DNA from: Thelephora terrestris
Lineage: Eukaryota; Basidiomycota; Agaricomycetes; Thelephorales; Thelephoraceae
Direction of reading: 5' to 3'
NCBI GenBank assembly: GCA_015956445.1
Contig: WIUZ02000005.1
Location: 1,798,001 to 1,862,000, forward strand
DNA: 64,000 bases
Shown: piece by piece, positions 12,245-22,770 of the stretch
Position numbering within the stretch: position 1 is the first letter of the stretch
Layout of the letters: each line of letters begins with the position of its first letter
The notes under the pieces: model-generated
The model's database searches: none
Seen by the model: only the letters and a program-made list of their open reading frames with translations
What the model was told of the DNA's origin: nothing
Position numbers and translations under genes: made by a program

Positions 12245-14421
12245 CTACCGTCTCTTGGACCTACCGTCCTCCAATACGGGAGAAGCTCTCCGCTTCCTAT
12301 CCTCCGCATTAGCGACTGTCTTTCGATATGAAAGTTGCTGGGTCCTCACCGTGATCTTTCCTCCGGCGGTGTGTTGTTGTTAGCGTCCCGTCCACCACCT
12401 CCACCGCCATAATCTAATCCATCGACGTTTGCGGTGAGTCCGTCTCTGTCCTTGTACTTGTTCTGATTTCGAGGACCCGTCGGAACGTTGGGCGGCAAGG
12501 GTGACGTCGACCGAATCGGCGCTTGTCCCACTAGAGGATGGCAATAAGTGATAATTTTGCAGGCGGCGTGTTGATGGCTATTCACCTCTTCCGCCACGCT
12601 GCTGGAACCCCCCACGACCACGTGGCCCGAGCGCGACTGCCCTTCCTCTAAAGGAAGGTCCAGTTGGGCCCGCCAAGCTCGTGGGGCCCGTAGGAATCGG
12701 CCTCACGGGCTGTGGCTGCACCGGTGCGTTAACTGTTTCCATGCCGGAGAAAATCTGCTGTTGCATCTGTTGCTGCATGACAACCGTAGGATCCTGCCGA
12801 AACCATGGTATTAAGGACCAGGGTACATAGGAGACGAAAAGTAACGAAGTAGCCCTACCTGCATCGCGAACTCGCCACCAGCCATGCCCATCATCGCAGC
12901 CTGACTTCCCGGGAATCCATCTCCTGCAACATGCTCCTGAGGCATATGACCTTGGACGATGGTATTGTCCTGCATAGGCATTCCCATCTGCATCCCCGAC
13001 ATGTCCGCTGGGTTCATGGCATTCATCATACTCATCTGAGGCATATTCATCCCCATGTCGCCCATCATTGGCATACCCATGCCAGGATTTTGAGCCATCA
13101 TCGCTGGGTTGGCACCATTGTTCATGTAATTTGCAGCGCTCGCCATCACAACTGAGCGAATTTCAGCTGGAAGAGCGGTAACCTGTTCCTCAGGCATGCC
13201 TGTGAGGTTCTGAGGGTGCCATTAGCCGGATGGAGGGAGAAGTATTGGGGTGGCATACCAGGATGTTTGCTTTGAGAACAGTTGCAAGATCGCCGAGCTC
13301 CTTTCTCCGGTAGCAGTACGCCTCCCAAGAAATCTCGTCAAACCCATAGTTAAACCAGTCACTGATATCGGATCCTGGCCTTCGCCATGGCTTGTCATTG
13401 AGTGAATTCAGATCGACCTCGAGGATGGATCGTCCGTCAAGTGTGCCAATTAAATTAGGGTCGATATTGGGGTGTGATGGGGGTGCAGTCGCCGGGGGAA
13501 GAGTGTTGGGGTCCGTTCCCTGGGAGTCTTTCCCTAATGAGTCCGTTTCTGTTGTGGGTTTGATTGGTTCTTGTACTGGGATGGGCTGAGTGCTGGATTG
13601 TGCTGGTTGCTCTTGTTGTTGGGGTAGGGCTGAGATGGGGGGTGGAGGTTGAGACATTGTTGGCCTTCCCCTCTCTCTAGGAGTGTATTCTGTTGTGAGA
13701 GAGGGTGCCGGTGCCGCTGCTGGGTGTCAGCTCGCCAGGGAGTTCAATCGCGGATCATTTTCAACATACATGGTTGTGGTTTGGGGGCTTGAGGTACGCT
13801 GGTAGTGCGAGGGGGTCCCTGCCGCGGCTGCCGTAAATCCAACGACATTGAAGTGTGCTCCATAATGAACTCGACATCCTAAGAACCGGTTATTAGGTGG
13901 AGGGACGCGTTTGACCTGTATGACTCACATCTTCACTATCTTCATCTTCGTCTTCTGCCCCACCATCTGATTCGTGCGGTTCTTCTTCGTTTTCGCCGTT
14001 CGCATCCGCGTTCGCGTCTGTGGGGGTCGTGTCACCAGCATCGCCATAAATAGCATCGTCTTCCATGGCGAACGAGTTTGGAGGTACTCTGTATGCGTCA
14101 TGAATCATTAGCTTGAAGCCTGTCCACCTCCTAGTTGAGGAACTCACGCTGCCGGAGCTGCTCACGCACGCGCACGGGTAAGATGAGTAAGGTCGAATCA
14201 TAATTTGTCGAATAAGGAGGTACAGGCAACAAAAGAAATCGCGCGACGGTATAGAGAAATCAAACAGATGCTCACCAGACGACCTGAGTGGCTCCAAGGT
14301 AGTTGATGGTGGAACAAGCTCCGCCTTGGCGGAAGAACCATACAAGAATTCATCGTCGTCGGAATCCCTGTCGGTAACGCGTTAGCATCCAAAGAAAATG
14401 CATTGTCGAACGTGCCTACAT
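12245..14421 (-). CDS. fip1: Fip1, pre-mRNA 3'-end polyadenylation factor
   Basis: A multi-exon gene for the poly(A)-polymerase-binding subunit of the cleavage and polyadenylation factor. The central Fip1 motif is clear (LEVDLNSLNDKPWRRPGSDI then SDWFNYGFDEISWEAYC). It is preceded by an acidic N-terminus (DSDDDEFLYG, then a Glu/Asp run and DVEFIMEHTSMS) and followed by Met/Gly-rich and Gln-rich low complexity, an RG-rich patch and a C-terminal tail ending SRKRRASP...RSKRR. My model uses a start codon split by an intron (AT at 14421-14420, G at 14367) and a 10 nt exon near 14150; both are inferred from phase alone. The last exon (to 12245) is reached by a GT-AG intron that avoids the stop of the previous frame. 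It is divergent from Utp14, about 140 bp apart, suggesting a shared promoter. Confidence 0.87.
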
Positions 14422-14561
14422 CGAATCCGATGGTTTTGGAGTAGCCGGTGCGGGAACCTGAGGTGGAACCTAGATGACCGTCGGTGCGGAGGGCGCGGGA
14501 TTGCCGATCACTCCTCCCTCTCCTCGATCGACCCCTCTAATTTTCTCTCGCTTCGTGCGAA

Positions 14562-17500
14562 ATGGCTCGGGCTGTGGGCAACAAACGGACGACGGTGCAG
14601 AAGAAATCCAATGCCGTCGGATTTTCAAGGAGACAGGCTCGTAAAAAGGCTCGGCAGTCAACGAGCATCGATGATGTCTACGAATTTCAGCCTGAAAAAG
14701 TGCGCCGATCAAAGGTTGCCCTTCGTCTGACCAGGGAGGAACTTGCTGAGCTTGGCCGTGATAATGCCAGTGATTCAGAGGGTGACAACAACCAAGATGG
14801 CCAACCCAGGTTGATTGGCCAGAACTCTGGAGATGAAGGAGTGGATTCCGAAGACGACGAGGATATTGATTCCGACGCCGCCTTCGGTGAGAGTGATGAG
14901 GAGACGTTTGCGGGATACGGTTTCATTCGCAAGGTAAATAAAGTTTTTATTCTCATGCTCTGAACCCATCCAATCCTTCGCTTCGTAGGGTCAACCATCA
15001 AAGCCTAAACGAAAGCCTCCAGCCACAAAAAGTGTTCACTTTGAGGTCAACCTCGACGAGAGCGATGAGGGAGGTTTAGCGGGCGATGCGAAAGATTCCG
15101 GGGACTCAGATGGAGAAGTGGAAGAGGAGGGGGAACCTGATGAATTCTTTGACGTTCTCGATATCCTGGACGGTCGCGCCGACCCATTGAGCGATGACGA
15201 GCCATCTATCACACCCTCCCGCAAGGATGAAACCTCACACGTTTCCTCTGCCGAAGAGGAAGAGGCACAGGAAGCAAGCGACGACGACAACGGCGATCAC
15301 GATCTGGACATGGAAGAGGGAGCTCGGCTCGCGCCTTCGGACGATGAGGCAGACGTCGATGCCCTCCATAACCTCGGCCAATTCATCTCCAACCTGGACT
15401 CATCAACCAAGCGAAAGAAATCCGAAGGCGAGGGTGAAGTTGAAGCTAGTGGTAATGCGCCCCGCAAGAAACGGAAACTACTCAAAGAGCGCAACGAAGC
15501 AGGCGCAGAAAACGAATTTGCAGCTTCGGGTGAGCCCAATTGTGATCTGTGTGATCTTCCGCTTCATTCTGATGCTTGGGCTCCGTAGGTCAGACTAAGC
15601 TCAATTTCGAGGATCTTCTCGCTCCACTTTCAGGTCAATCTGACAGCTTGAACTCCCTTAAGAAGTCGACAAAGGTTTTGACATCCTCCAAGAACAAGGC
15701 GCTTTCTGCACCCCTACCTCAACGAACCCAGGACCGCCTTGATAGGGAGGCGGCGTATGAGCAAACAACACAGGAAGTAGACAAGTGGCAGGCCACCATG
15801 AAACAAATCAAGGAGGTGCGTAGGCTCGGGTGACGGGTCTAGAATACTGATCGAACATGTGCAGGCCGATCATCTGAGTTTCCCTCTCCAAGCGCCTGCA
15901 AAGTCTGTAGTATCTAATTCGGAATTAATCGCCAAGTTTAAGGTTCTTCGGTTCACTCTGCCTCTGTTTCCCTCACAACTAAAGACCGACACTTAGCCTA
16001 CCACAGAACTCGAGACTTCCATTGATAAACTTTTGAAGAAAGCAAACCTGCTTGACTCTCAACGCGGACAAGATCCTGATGCACTCCCAGCAAACCCTCT
16101 CACTGCTGAGACGGTCCTTGCGCGTAACTCCGAAGTTCGGAAGATGCGCGAATTGATGTTCCGGGCTGATACCAAGGCGAAGCGGCTCGCAAAGATCAAA
16201 AGCAAGACCTACCGTCGCCTGAAGAAGAAGCAGAAGCAAAAGCTCATGGATAAACTTGATGCAGGAGGAGATAGTGCTGACGATGAGGAGAAGAGGTTGC
16301 GCCGTGAAGTTGACCGGGCCAGGGAGAGGGCAACATTGAAGCACAAAAACACGGGGAAATGGGCAAAAGCCATGAAAGCGAGGGGCGAGTTGGACGAGGA
16401 TCAGCGGCAAGAAGTCTTGGAGATGTTGCAAAGAGGTGAGAAACTGAGGCGGAAGATCCACGCTGAGGGCGAGAGTGACGAGAATCAGGGCGAGGGCGAT
16501 AGCGAGGACGACACTGGAGACGAGGGCCAAATTCGAGCTTCTGCGTTCGATGAAGTCGCTAAAATCACGGAGGAGGAAGTCTCTGAGCATCCAAAGAAGA
16601 GCCTGTTCAGCATGAAGTTCATGAAAGACGCGATGGCCAGGGATAATAGGAAGGCTCAAGATATGGCAGATGAATTCCTGAAGGACCTCGCTGGATCTGA
16701 CGTGGAGGTTCTCTCGGATGATGCCGTCGGTGATCCACAAGGCCAGCCTCAACGGGCTAGCGGAAGGTTCAGCTTCAGACCCGGAGCTCAGGTATGCGTG
16801 ACCACTCGAATGTCCTTGAAATCTCTCTCACCCGTCTTGATCATAGGCTCAGCTCATATCTCTCAGGAAATCACAGCAGGATGCAGCTGGCGATGCGGAA
16901 TCTAACTCAGTCATTTCATCCCACACCCTCTCCTCTCAATCGACTGCGGTTGCCCCCACACAGTCGAAACCCCTTACCGCCACCACCGCCACTATCCCCA
17001 GCATCACACCCCCGGTCGCTCCATCAGAATCTGAGAACCCGTGGTTGACCATCCCATCGGACTTCTCTTCAAAGATTGCCAGGAAGAAGAATGAGATCGT
17101 TGTGGGCAAGTCGAGTGGGCTGGCAGAGAAATCTAAGCACCGACTTCGCAAGCATCAAGAGAAACATGAGAGCGAGAGAGAAAAGGCGAGGGATGATGCA
17201 GTCGTTGAGATCTCTATTGACGATGTCTTGAATCTACGCCCGGAAGGCGTGGGGCAGGTGGAACTCCCTCCCCTTTCCAAAGCGAAGGAGGCTGTGACTC
17301 AGGCCAACGACGGCTCTTGCGAAGACTCGGACGCAAACAGCGAGGTGGAGGAGCAAGAGCGGAGGTTAGTAGAGAAGAGGAGGAAGGGAAAGGGAAAGGC
17401 CAAGAATCAAGGCGCGGTGAGGCCATTTGCACAACGAGACCTTGTGTCGCTCGCCTTCGCGGGAGACAAAGTTGTCCAGGTATATTTCCTTCCCAAACGT

Positions 17501-18052
17501 TGAGCTGAAGGTGGCGCATCGTATTCACTTGTTCGTCTGCAGGACTTCCAAGAGGCCAAAAGAAAAGAGATGCTCGAGGATGCACCGAAGGAAGTGGACA
17601 CAACCCTACCTGGATGGGTGCGCTCCCTTCTCTACCTTCACCGCGTTATCAGCACCCTTATTTCAACCCTATTTTAGGGTTCATGGGGTGGGACTGGCGC
17701 AAGGAAGGCGGCACCAAAACCTTTCCTCGTCAAGAAGGTTGCGGGAGTCGACCCTCGTTCTCGAGAAGACTATGGGAAAGCCCATGTCATTGTTTCTGAA
17801 AAACGAGACAAGAAGGCTGCGAAGTACATGATCAAGGATATTCCATATCCCTACACGAGCAAGGCGCAATATGAGAGAAGCCTACAAACACCCATTGGGA
17901 CGGAGTGGAATACCAGGCTTGGGTTCCAGAGAGGGACACTGCCAAGGGTAGTCAAAAAGGTGCGTTCCCTAGTGCCCTCCGCGCGAGATCCCTTCGCTGA
18001 TGATTTTTTCCAGCCTGGTGTCGTCATCGAGCCCCTGGTGAAGATGTCGTAG
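14562..18052 (+). CDS. utp14: Utp14, U3 snoRNP / small-subunit processome protein
   Basis: A multi-exon gene with a basic N-terminus (GFSRRQARKKARQS), long Asp/Glu/Ser-rich linkers and the conserved core NSEVRKMRELMFRADTKAKR followed by KIKSKTYRRLKKKQKQK. The C-terminal hallmarks are ENPWLTIP, GWGSWGGTG, and HVIVSEKRDKKAAKYMIKD with PYPYTSKAQYERSL, ending KMS and TAG at 18050-18052. Utp14 binds U3 snoRNA and activates the helicase Dhr1 during 18S pre-rRNA maturation in the nucleolus. Length and order match the fungal family and every exon join I tested keeps frame. The 3' half, from 16599, is the left part of a tandem duplication; this copy looks intact and is presumably the functional one. 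Confidence 0.92.
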
Positions 18053-18347
18053 GGCGACTGTGGTATTTGGCTCGTTTGTGCTACTCTCTCACGACTGACT
18101 CCGTATCCATTTCTATAATCATTGTGGGGTAATGCTACCATATGCAACTACGCGTGCTTATGCGTGCTAGGAAAGTTCTGTGCATCGAGAGATATAGGTG
18201 CCAATCGATGTGGGTGGTACAGCTGATAGGAATGGTTGTAGGGAGCAGTGAGGGGTCATAACATTCGTAAAGGGTCCCAAAACCCGGCACCAGGCCGGTC
18301 ATGGAAGGATAAGGTCGCTACAAATGCAAAAAGTTATGGTGCAGCCA

Positions 18348-19405
18348 TTAATCAATGAGGTTGTCGTTCCAAACATGCTCCCAGGACTCGTCGTCATCTT
18401 CTTGGGAGGTGCAATCGTCGAGTGCGACCACCTCGCGGACACGCTTGACAAACTCGAAACTGGGTTCTGCATTGGTATTAGTGAGAAAGGCGATGCCGAA
18501 AAGCCGAGACTTGGACGAACCCTTGGTATACTTGACCTTGGCTGATGCAATCAAAGCCTCCATATCCAGAGCGAGGGGTGCTCGAGGATCCGCGAATTCA
18601 GCGTCTGAGAGGAGGGAAAGCGAGACCTCAACGGGAGTTTGGATCTCGTCCTCAGAGGAAGTTCCTTCGTCGATGATGGTCAAGTTGACCAGGGTCATCT
18701 CAGCCTTAACAGACTTGGAGCACCGATTGGGAATGGGCTTGACCCTGACGCCCTTCCTCTGCTTGAACTGTGTAAAGCGGGCGTTCTTCTTAGTCTGGTG
18801 GCGGTGGCGCTCGTATGATCGAAACTCCCGGGCGATATCGGGGGCTGGGATATCGAACGTAGATTCCGGGAGTGTACCGGTGGTGTAAGTACCCGGTGGC
18901 GAAGAACCTTTAGGAGACTTCTTGGTCGGTGACTGCGACTCAGGGGAAATGGAAGCGGAGATAGGCCGATCCTCGCTCATTCTGACAGTGACAGGAGCAA
19001 GTACGTCTTCCAGGAGGGCCGATCCGAGATGTCCTCTTCGTAGTCGGATTCCAAATCCTGGGGGATGGACTGTCGCTTCCCAGACCCTTTGCCCCCCCTG
19101 CTGCGCTGGGTGGGATGCCCTCGCTGATATCGACCCTGTCGCTTCAATCCCTGAGCTCGGGCCGACTTGGCCACATTCTTGGCTTTGTTGCGGCTGTATC
19201 GAGCCGAACGCAATTCACGCGCGATATCTACACGAAGAAGAGACGAAGGGTGAGGGTGGGTAGTCGCCTCGCCTTCGTTCTTCGTGGTAGGGACACAATT
19301 GTCCTTAACCCAGAAACCCTGGGCATCGGAGTAGGACGCAAAGAGATCGGAAACGACTGGCATGGCGGAAGTCGTGAGAGTAGTCTGGGAATTATGCTGA
19401 GACAT
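18348..19405 (-). CDS. Orphan basic/acidic protein, duplication copy 1 (frame interrupted)
   Basis: Two overlapping open frames, 19405-18977 and 18980-18348, together match one continuous frame in the duplicate at 21492-22130. In this copy the frame slips by one base around 19000-19020 (one C fewer than the duplicate), so either this copy is frameshifted or an unrecognised intron repairs it. The protein has no known domain. It contains a duplicated motif: DIARELRSARYSRNKAKNV in the first frame and DIAREFRSYERHRHQTKKN in the second, each followed by a basic stretch. The acidic C-terminus ends DDDESWEHVWNDNLID. A TATA-like stretch (ctatttataag on the minus strand, 19450-19460) lies about 50 bp upstream of the ATG. 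It is convergent with Utp14. Confidence 0.55.
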
Positions 19406-19449
19406 GGTAGGGATGATTGAGGTTGGGAAGAGAGTTGCAAAAGAAATGC

Positions 19450-19460
19450 TGGCTTATAAA
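19450..19460 (-). promoter_or_regulatory. TATA-like box of the orphan gene, copy 1
   Basis: The minus strand reads ctatttataag about 45-55 bp upstream of the ATG at 19405. A slightly changed version is kept in the duplicate near 22217-22227. Position and sequence suggest a core promoter element; this is inference only. Confidence 0.4.
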
Positions 19461-19782
19461 TAGGGAGAGAGCGGCGGAGAGGCGGTCTCATAGGGGACCT
19501 ACCTATATGGGTGCGACGTCCTCGCTCTGCCAATCGTGGCGATGCGCGCAGTGCGCTGACCGATAAGACGCCAAAATGCGCGGAGCCCCGGACAAAAGGC
19601 GAGATAAGGTAAGCCACACGGAAAAGCGGAAGAAAAAAATCAATGCGGTATATTCGGCGTAAAGGTAAAGATGTTCCCGGGTTTGTCGACATGCAGAGGC
19701 CTAGAGCGCGTAGTCACCACACTTCCTAAGCTGGAACCATTTTTATCGGAAGGGCAGAGATGCAAAAGAATCACTGGCACTG

Positions 19783-21175
19783 GAGCCTGTTCAGCATGAA
19801 GTTCATGGAGGACGCGACGGCCAGGGATAATAGGAAGGAGATCTGACGTGGAGGTTCTCTCGGATGATGTGATCGATTGATCCACAGGACCAGCCTCAAC
19901 GGGCTAGCGGAAGGTCTAGCTTCAGACCCGGATCCCAGGTATGCGTGAATCCATGAAAACTCTCTCACCCATCTTAATCATAGGCTCAGCTCACATCTTC
20001 CAGGAAATCACAGCAGGATGCAGCTGGCGATGCGGAATCTAACTCAGTCATTTCATCCCGCACCCTTTCCTCTCAGTCAACTGCGGTTGCTCCCTCACAG
20101 TCGAAACCTCTTACCGCCTCCACCACCACCATCCCCAGAACCATGCTCCCGGTTGCTCCTTCAGAATCCGAGAACCCGTGGTTGACCATCCAGTCGGACT
20201 TCTCTTCAAAGATTTTCAGAAAATGAGATCGTTGTGGGCAAGTCGAGTGGGCTGGCAGAGAAATCTAAGCACCGACTTCGCAAACATCAAGAGAAACATG
20301 AGAGCGAGAGAGAAAAGGCGAGGGATGATGCCGTTGTTGAGATCTCTATTGACGATGTCTTGAATCTACGCCCGGAAGGTGTGGGGCAGGTGGAACTCCC
20401 TCCCCTTTCCAAAGCGAAGGAGGCTGTGGCTCAGGCCAACGACGGCTCTTGACAAGACTCGGACGCAAACAGCGAGGTGGAGGAGCAAGAGCGGAGGTTA
20501 GTGGAGAAGAAGGGAAAGGGAAAGGATCAAGGCGCGGTGAGGCCATTTGCACAACGAGACCTTGTGTCGCTCGCCTTCGCGGGAGACAAAGTTGTCCAGG
20601 TACACTTTCTTCCCAAAAGTTGAACTGAAGGTGGCGCATCGTATTCATTGTTCGTCTGCAGGACTTCAAGAGGCCAAAGAAGAGAGATGCTCGAGGATGC
20701 ACCGAAGGAAGTGGACACAACCTAGCCGGATCGGGTTGCGTTACCTTTTTTGCCTTCAACCCCGTCTTCAGCACCCTCGTCCTAAACTGCATTCAGGGTT
20801 CATGGGTGGGACTGGTGCAAGAAAGGCACCACCAAAACCTTTCAATCTCCCCTCGTCAAGAAGGTTGCGGGAGTCGACCCTCGTTCTCGAGAAGACTATG
20901 GAAAAGCCCATACGTTATCGTTTCTGAAAAAACGAGACAAGAAGGCTGCAGGGATAGATTCCATACTATACGATCAGGCGCAATGTGAGAGAAGCCTACA
21001 AACGCTCATTGTGACGGAGGTGGTAATACCAGGCTTGGTTCCAGAGAGGACACTGCCAAGTGTGTCAAGAAGGTGCGTTTACTGGTGCACTGCTGCAAAG
21101 TTCCATTCACTGATTGACTTTGTCTATCTGTTGTCGTCATCAAACCTATCAAAACCTCTGGTGAAGATGTCGTAG
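19783..21175 (+). pseudogene. Utp14 3'-half pseudogene
   Basis: Homologous to Utp14 from the FSMKFM segment to the terminal VKMS stop, but without promoter, start codon or N-terminal half. Long stretches remain nearly identical (KSSGLAEKSKHRLRKHQEK and SIDDVLNLRPEGVGQVELPP), while several frame changes, an in-frame stop after the NDGS segment and small deletions in the GWGSWGG region prevent a Utp14 product. It resulted from the tandem duplication and is presumably non-functional. A transcript could act on the parent gene, but nothing in the sequence shows that. Confidence 0.9.
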
Positions 21176-21491
21176 GACGACTGTGGGTTTGAATCGTTTG
21201 TGCTACCCTCTCACGACTAACTCCGTATCCATCGCTATAATCATATTGCGTGTAATGCTACCATATGAAAACTACGTGAGGGTGGTGAAACATGCTAGAA
21301 AAGTTCTATGCATCGAGAAATATAGGTGCCGGGCCGGTCGTGGAAGGACGAGGTCGCTATAAATGCAAAAAATATGGTGCAGCCATCAATCAACGAGGTT
21401 GTCGTCGTTGTCGTCTTGGGAGGTGCAATCGTCAAGTGCGACGACCTCGCGGACACGCTCGAAAAACTGGAAACTGGGTTCTACATTGTTA

Positions 21492-22130
21492 TCAGTCAGC
21501 AAAGGCGATGTCGGAAAGCCGAGACTTGGACGAACCTTTGGTATACTTGACCTTGGCTGATGCAATCAAAACCTCCATATCTAGAGCGAGGGGTGCTCGA
21601 GGATCCGCGCATTCATCTTCTGAGAGGAGGGAAAGCGAAACCTCAGCGGGAGCTTGAATCTCGTCCCCGGAGGAAGTTCCTTCGTCGATGATGGCCAGGT
21701 TGACCAAGTTCTTCTCAACCTTGACAGACTTGGAGCACCGATTGGGAATAGGCTCGACCTTGACGCACCCCCGGGCGATATCGGGGGATGGGGTTTCCAA
21801 CGTAGGTTTCCGGGAAGTTGTACAGGTGGTGAAGCCACACCATGTTGAACCACTAGGAGGGTTCTTGGTCTGCGAATGCGACTCAGGGGAAATGGAAGCG
21901 GAGATAGGCCGATCCTTGCTCATTCTGGCAGTAACAGGAGCGAGTACGTCTTCCAGGGAGTGCGAATCTGGAGTGACCTCTTCACGGTCGGTTTCCAAAT
22001 CCTGGGGAGTGGGCTGTCGCTTCCCAGACTGTTTGCCCCCCCTGCTGCCTTCGTTCTCCGCGGTAGGGACATTATGTTCCTTGACCTGGGACTCGGAGTA
22101 GGATGCAAGGAGATGGGAAGCGGCTGACAT
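21492..22130 (-). CDS. Orphan protein, duplication copy 2 (possibly degraded)
   Basis: 212 residues in one frame, homologous to both frames of the 18348-19405 gene. The parental start codon is changed (ATG to GTT at the equivalent site), so the first ATG is internal, beginning MSAASHLLASYSES. A deletion has removed the first DIARE motif and its basic stretch, and another shortens the second (DIARGCVKVEPIPN). A stop after LSDIAFAD removes the acidic tail that copy 1 still encodes. It may be a pseudogene or a shortened version. It is useful because it shows the frame linking the two halves of copy 1 (SLEDVLAPVTARMSKDRPIS). Confidence 0.45.
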   Translation of the reverse strand: MSAASHLLASYSESQVKEHNVPTAENEGSRGGKQSGKRQPTPQDLETDREEVTPDSHSLEDVLAPVTARMSKDRPISASISPESHSQTKNPPSGSTWCGFTTCTTSRKPTLETPSPDIARGCVKVEPIPNRCSKSVKVEKNLVNLAIIDEGTSSGDEIQAPAEVSLSLLSEDECADPRAPLALDMEVLIASAKVKYTKGSSKSRLSDIAFAD

Positions 22131-22330
22131 GGCGCAAGTCGTGAGAGTGAACTGGGGATTGTGCTGAGAAACGGTGGGATGATTGAGGTTGGGAATTAAG
22201 TTGCAAGAAAATGCTGGCTTATAAATGGGAGAGAGCGGCGGAGAGGGGGTCTCAAAGGGAACCTCCTATGTGGGTGCGACGTCCTCGCTCTGCCAATCAT
22301 GGCGATGCGCGCTGACCGATAAAACGCCAA

Positions 22331-22405
22331 AATGCAGCCTCGGAGCCCCGGACAAAACGCAGCCTCGGAGCCCCGGACAGAATGCAGTCTCGGAGTCCCG
22401 GACAA
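22331..22405. repeat. 25-bp minisatellite, three units
   Basis: Three head-to-tail 25 bp units, each close to gcagcctcggagccccggac, lie exactly end to end at 22331-22355, 22356-22380 and 22381-22405, with 1-4 differences between them. The equivalent place in duplication copy 1 (about 19574-19600) has a single related unit, so the array grew after the duplication. It lies in the 5' flank of the orphan gene copy 2. Confidence 0.85.
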
Positions 22406-22592
22406 GAGGAGAGATAGGGTAAGCCACACGGAAAAGCGGAAGAAAAAAATCAATGAGGTATATTCGGCGTAGAGGAAAAGATGTTCCAGGGTTTGTCGAC
22501 ATGCAGAGGCCTAGAGCGCGTAGTCACCACACTTCCTAAGCTGGAACTATTTTTATCGGAAGGGCAGAGACTCAAAAGAATCACTGGCACTG

Positions 22593-22770
22593 TCAGCGAC
22601 GGTAGAGCAGACAACATCGAGCAGCGTGGCAATCTCCCTTGAAGAAAGAAAAAAAAGTGGATGGAATTTTTATGGGTAACCAGTTTGATTATGTAAGGTT
22701 CTCACACTCCTAATTTGGAAGGTATCGGGCCTGGGTGACCGCTCGACAGTTCCGCTCAACTCCAGCAGTG
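22593..22770. other. 5' flank of the uS15m gene
   Basis: Unique sequence following duplication copy 2, up to the start codon of the mitochondrial ribosomal protein gene. Nothing else is seen. Confidence 0.5.

Larger units (their letters stand above)
16599..19782. repeat. Tandem segmental duplication, copy 1 (about 3.18 kb)
   Basis: This block, from inside the Utp14 coding region to just past the promoter of the following minus-strand gene, is repeated immediately downstream (19783-22592). The junction is visible: the sequence leading into position 16599 (gcatccaaagaa) is replaced at 19783 by the block's own end (aatcactggcactg), after which both run on together as gagcctgttcagcatgaag. It carries the 3' half of Utp14 and the complete orphan gene at 18348-19405. 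Confidence 0.93.
19783..22592. repeat. Tandem segmental duplication, copy 2 (about 2.81 kb, decayed)
   Basis: Second copy of the 16599-19782 block, shortened by deletions and with many substitutions. Both ends are sharp: it begins at gagcctgttcag and ends at cactggcactg before unique sequence starting tcagcgacgg. It contains a truncated Utp14 pseudogene (plus) and a diverged copy of the orphan gene (minus). The moderate divergence indicates an old event in this lineage. Confidence 0.93.

Noticed and set aside
13059-13155. Short repetitive tract (catccccat...) suggesting a CRISPR or satellite
   Set aside because: It is codon-level repetition of Met/Gly/Asn in Fip1, without regular spacers.
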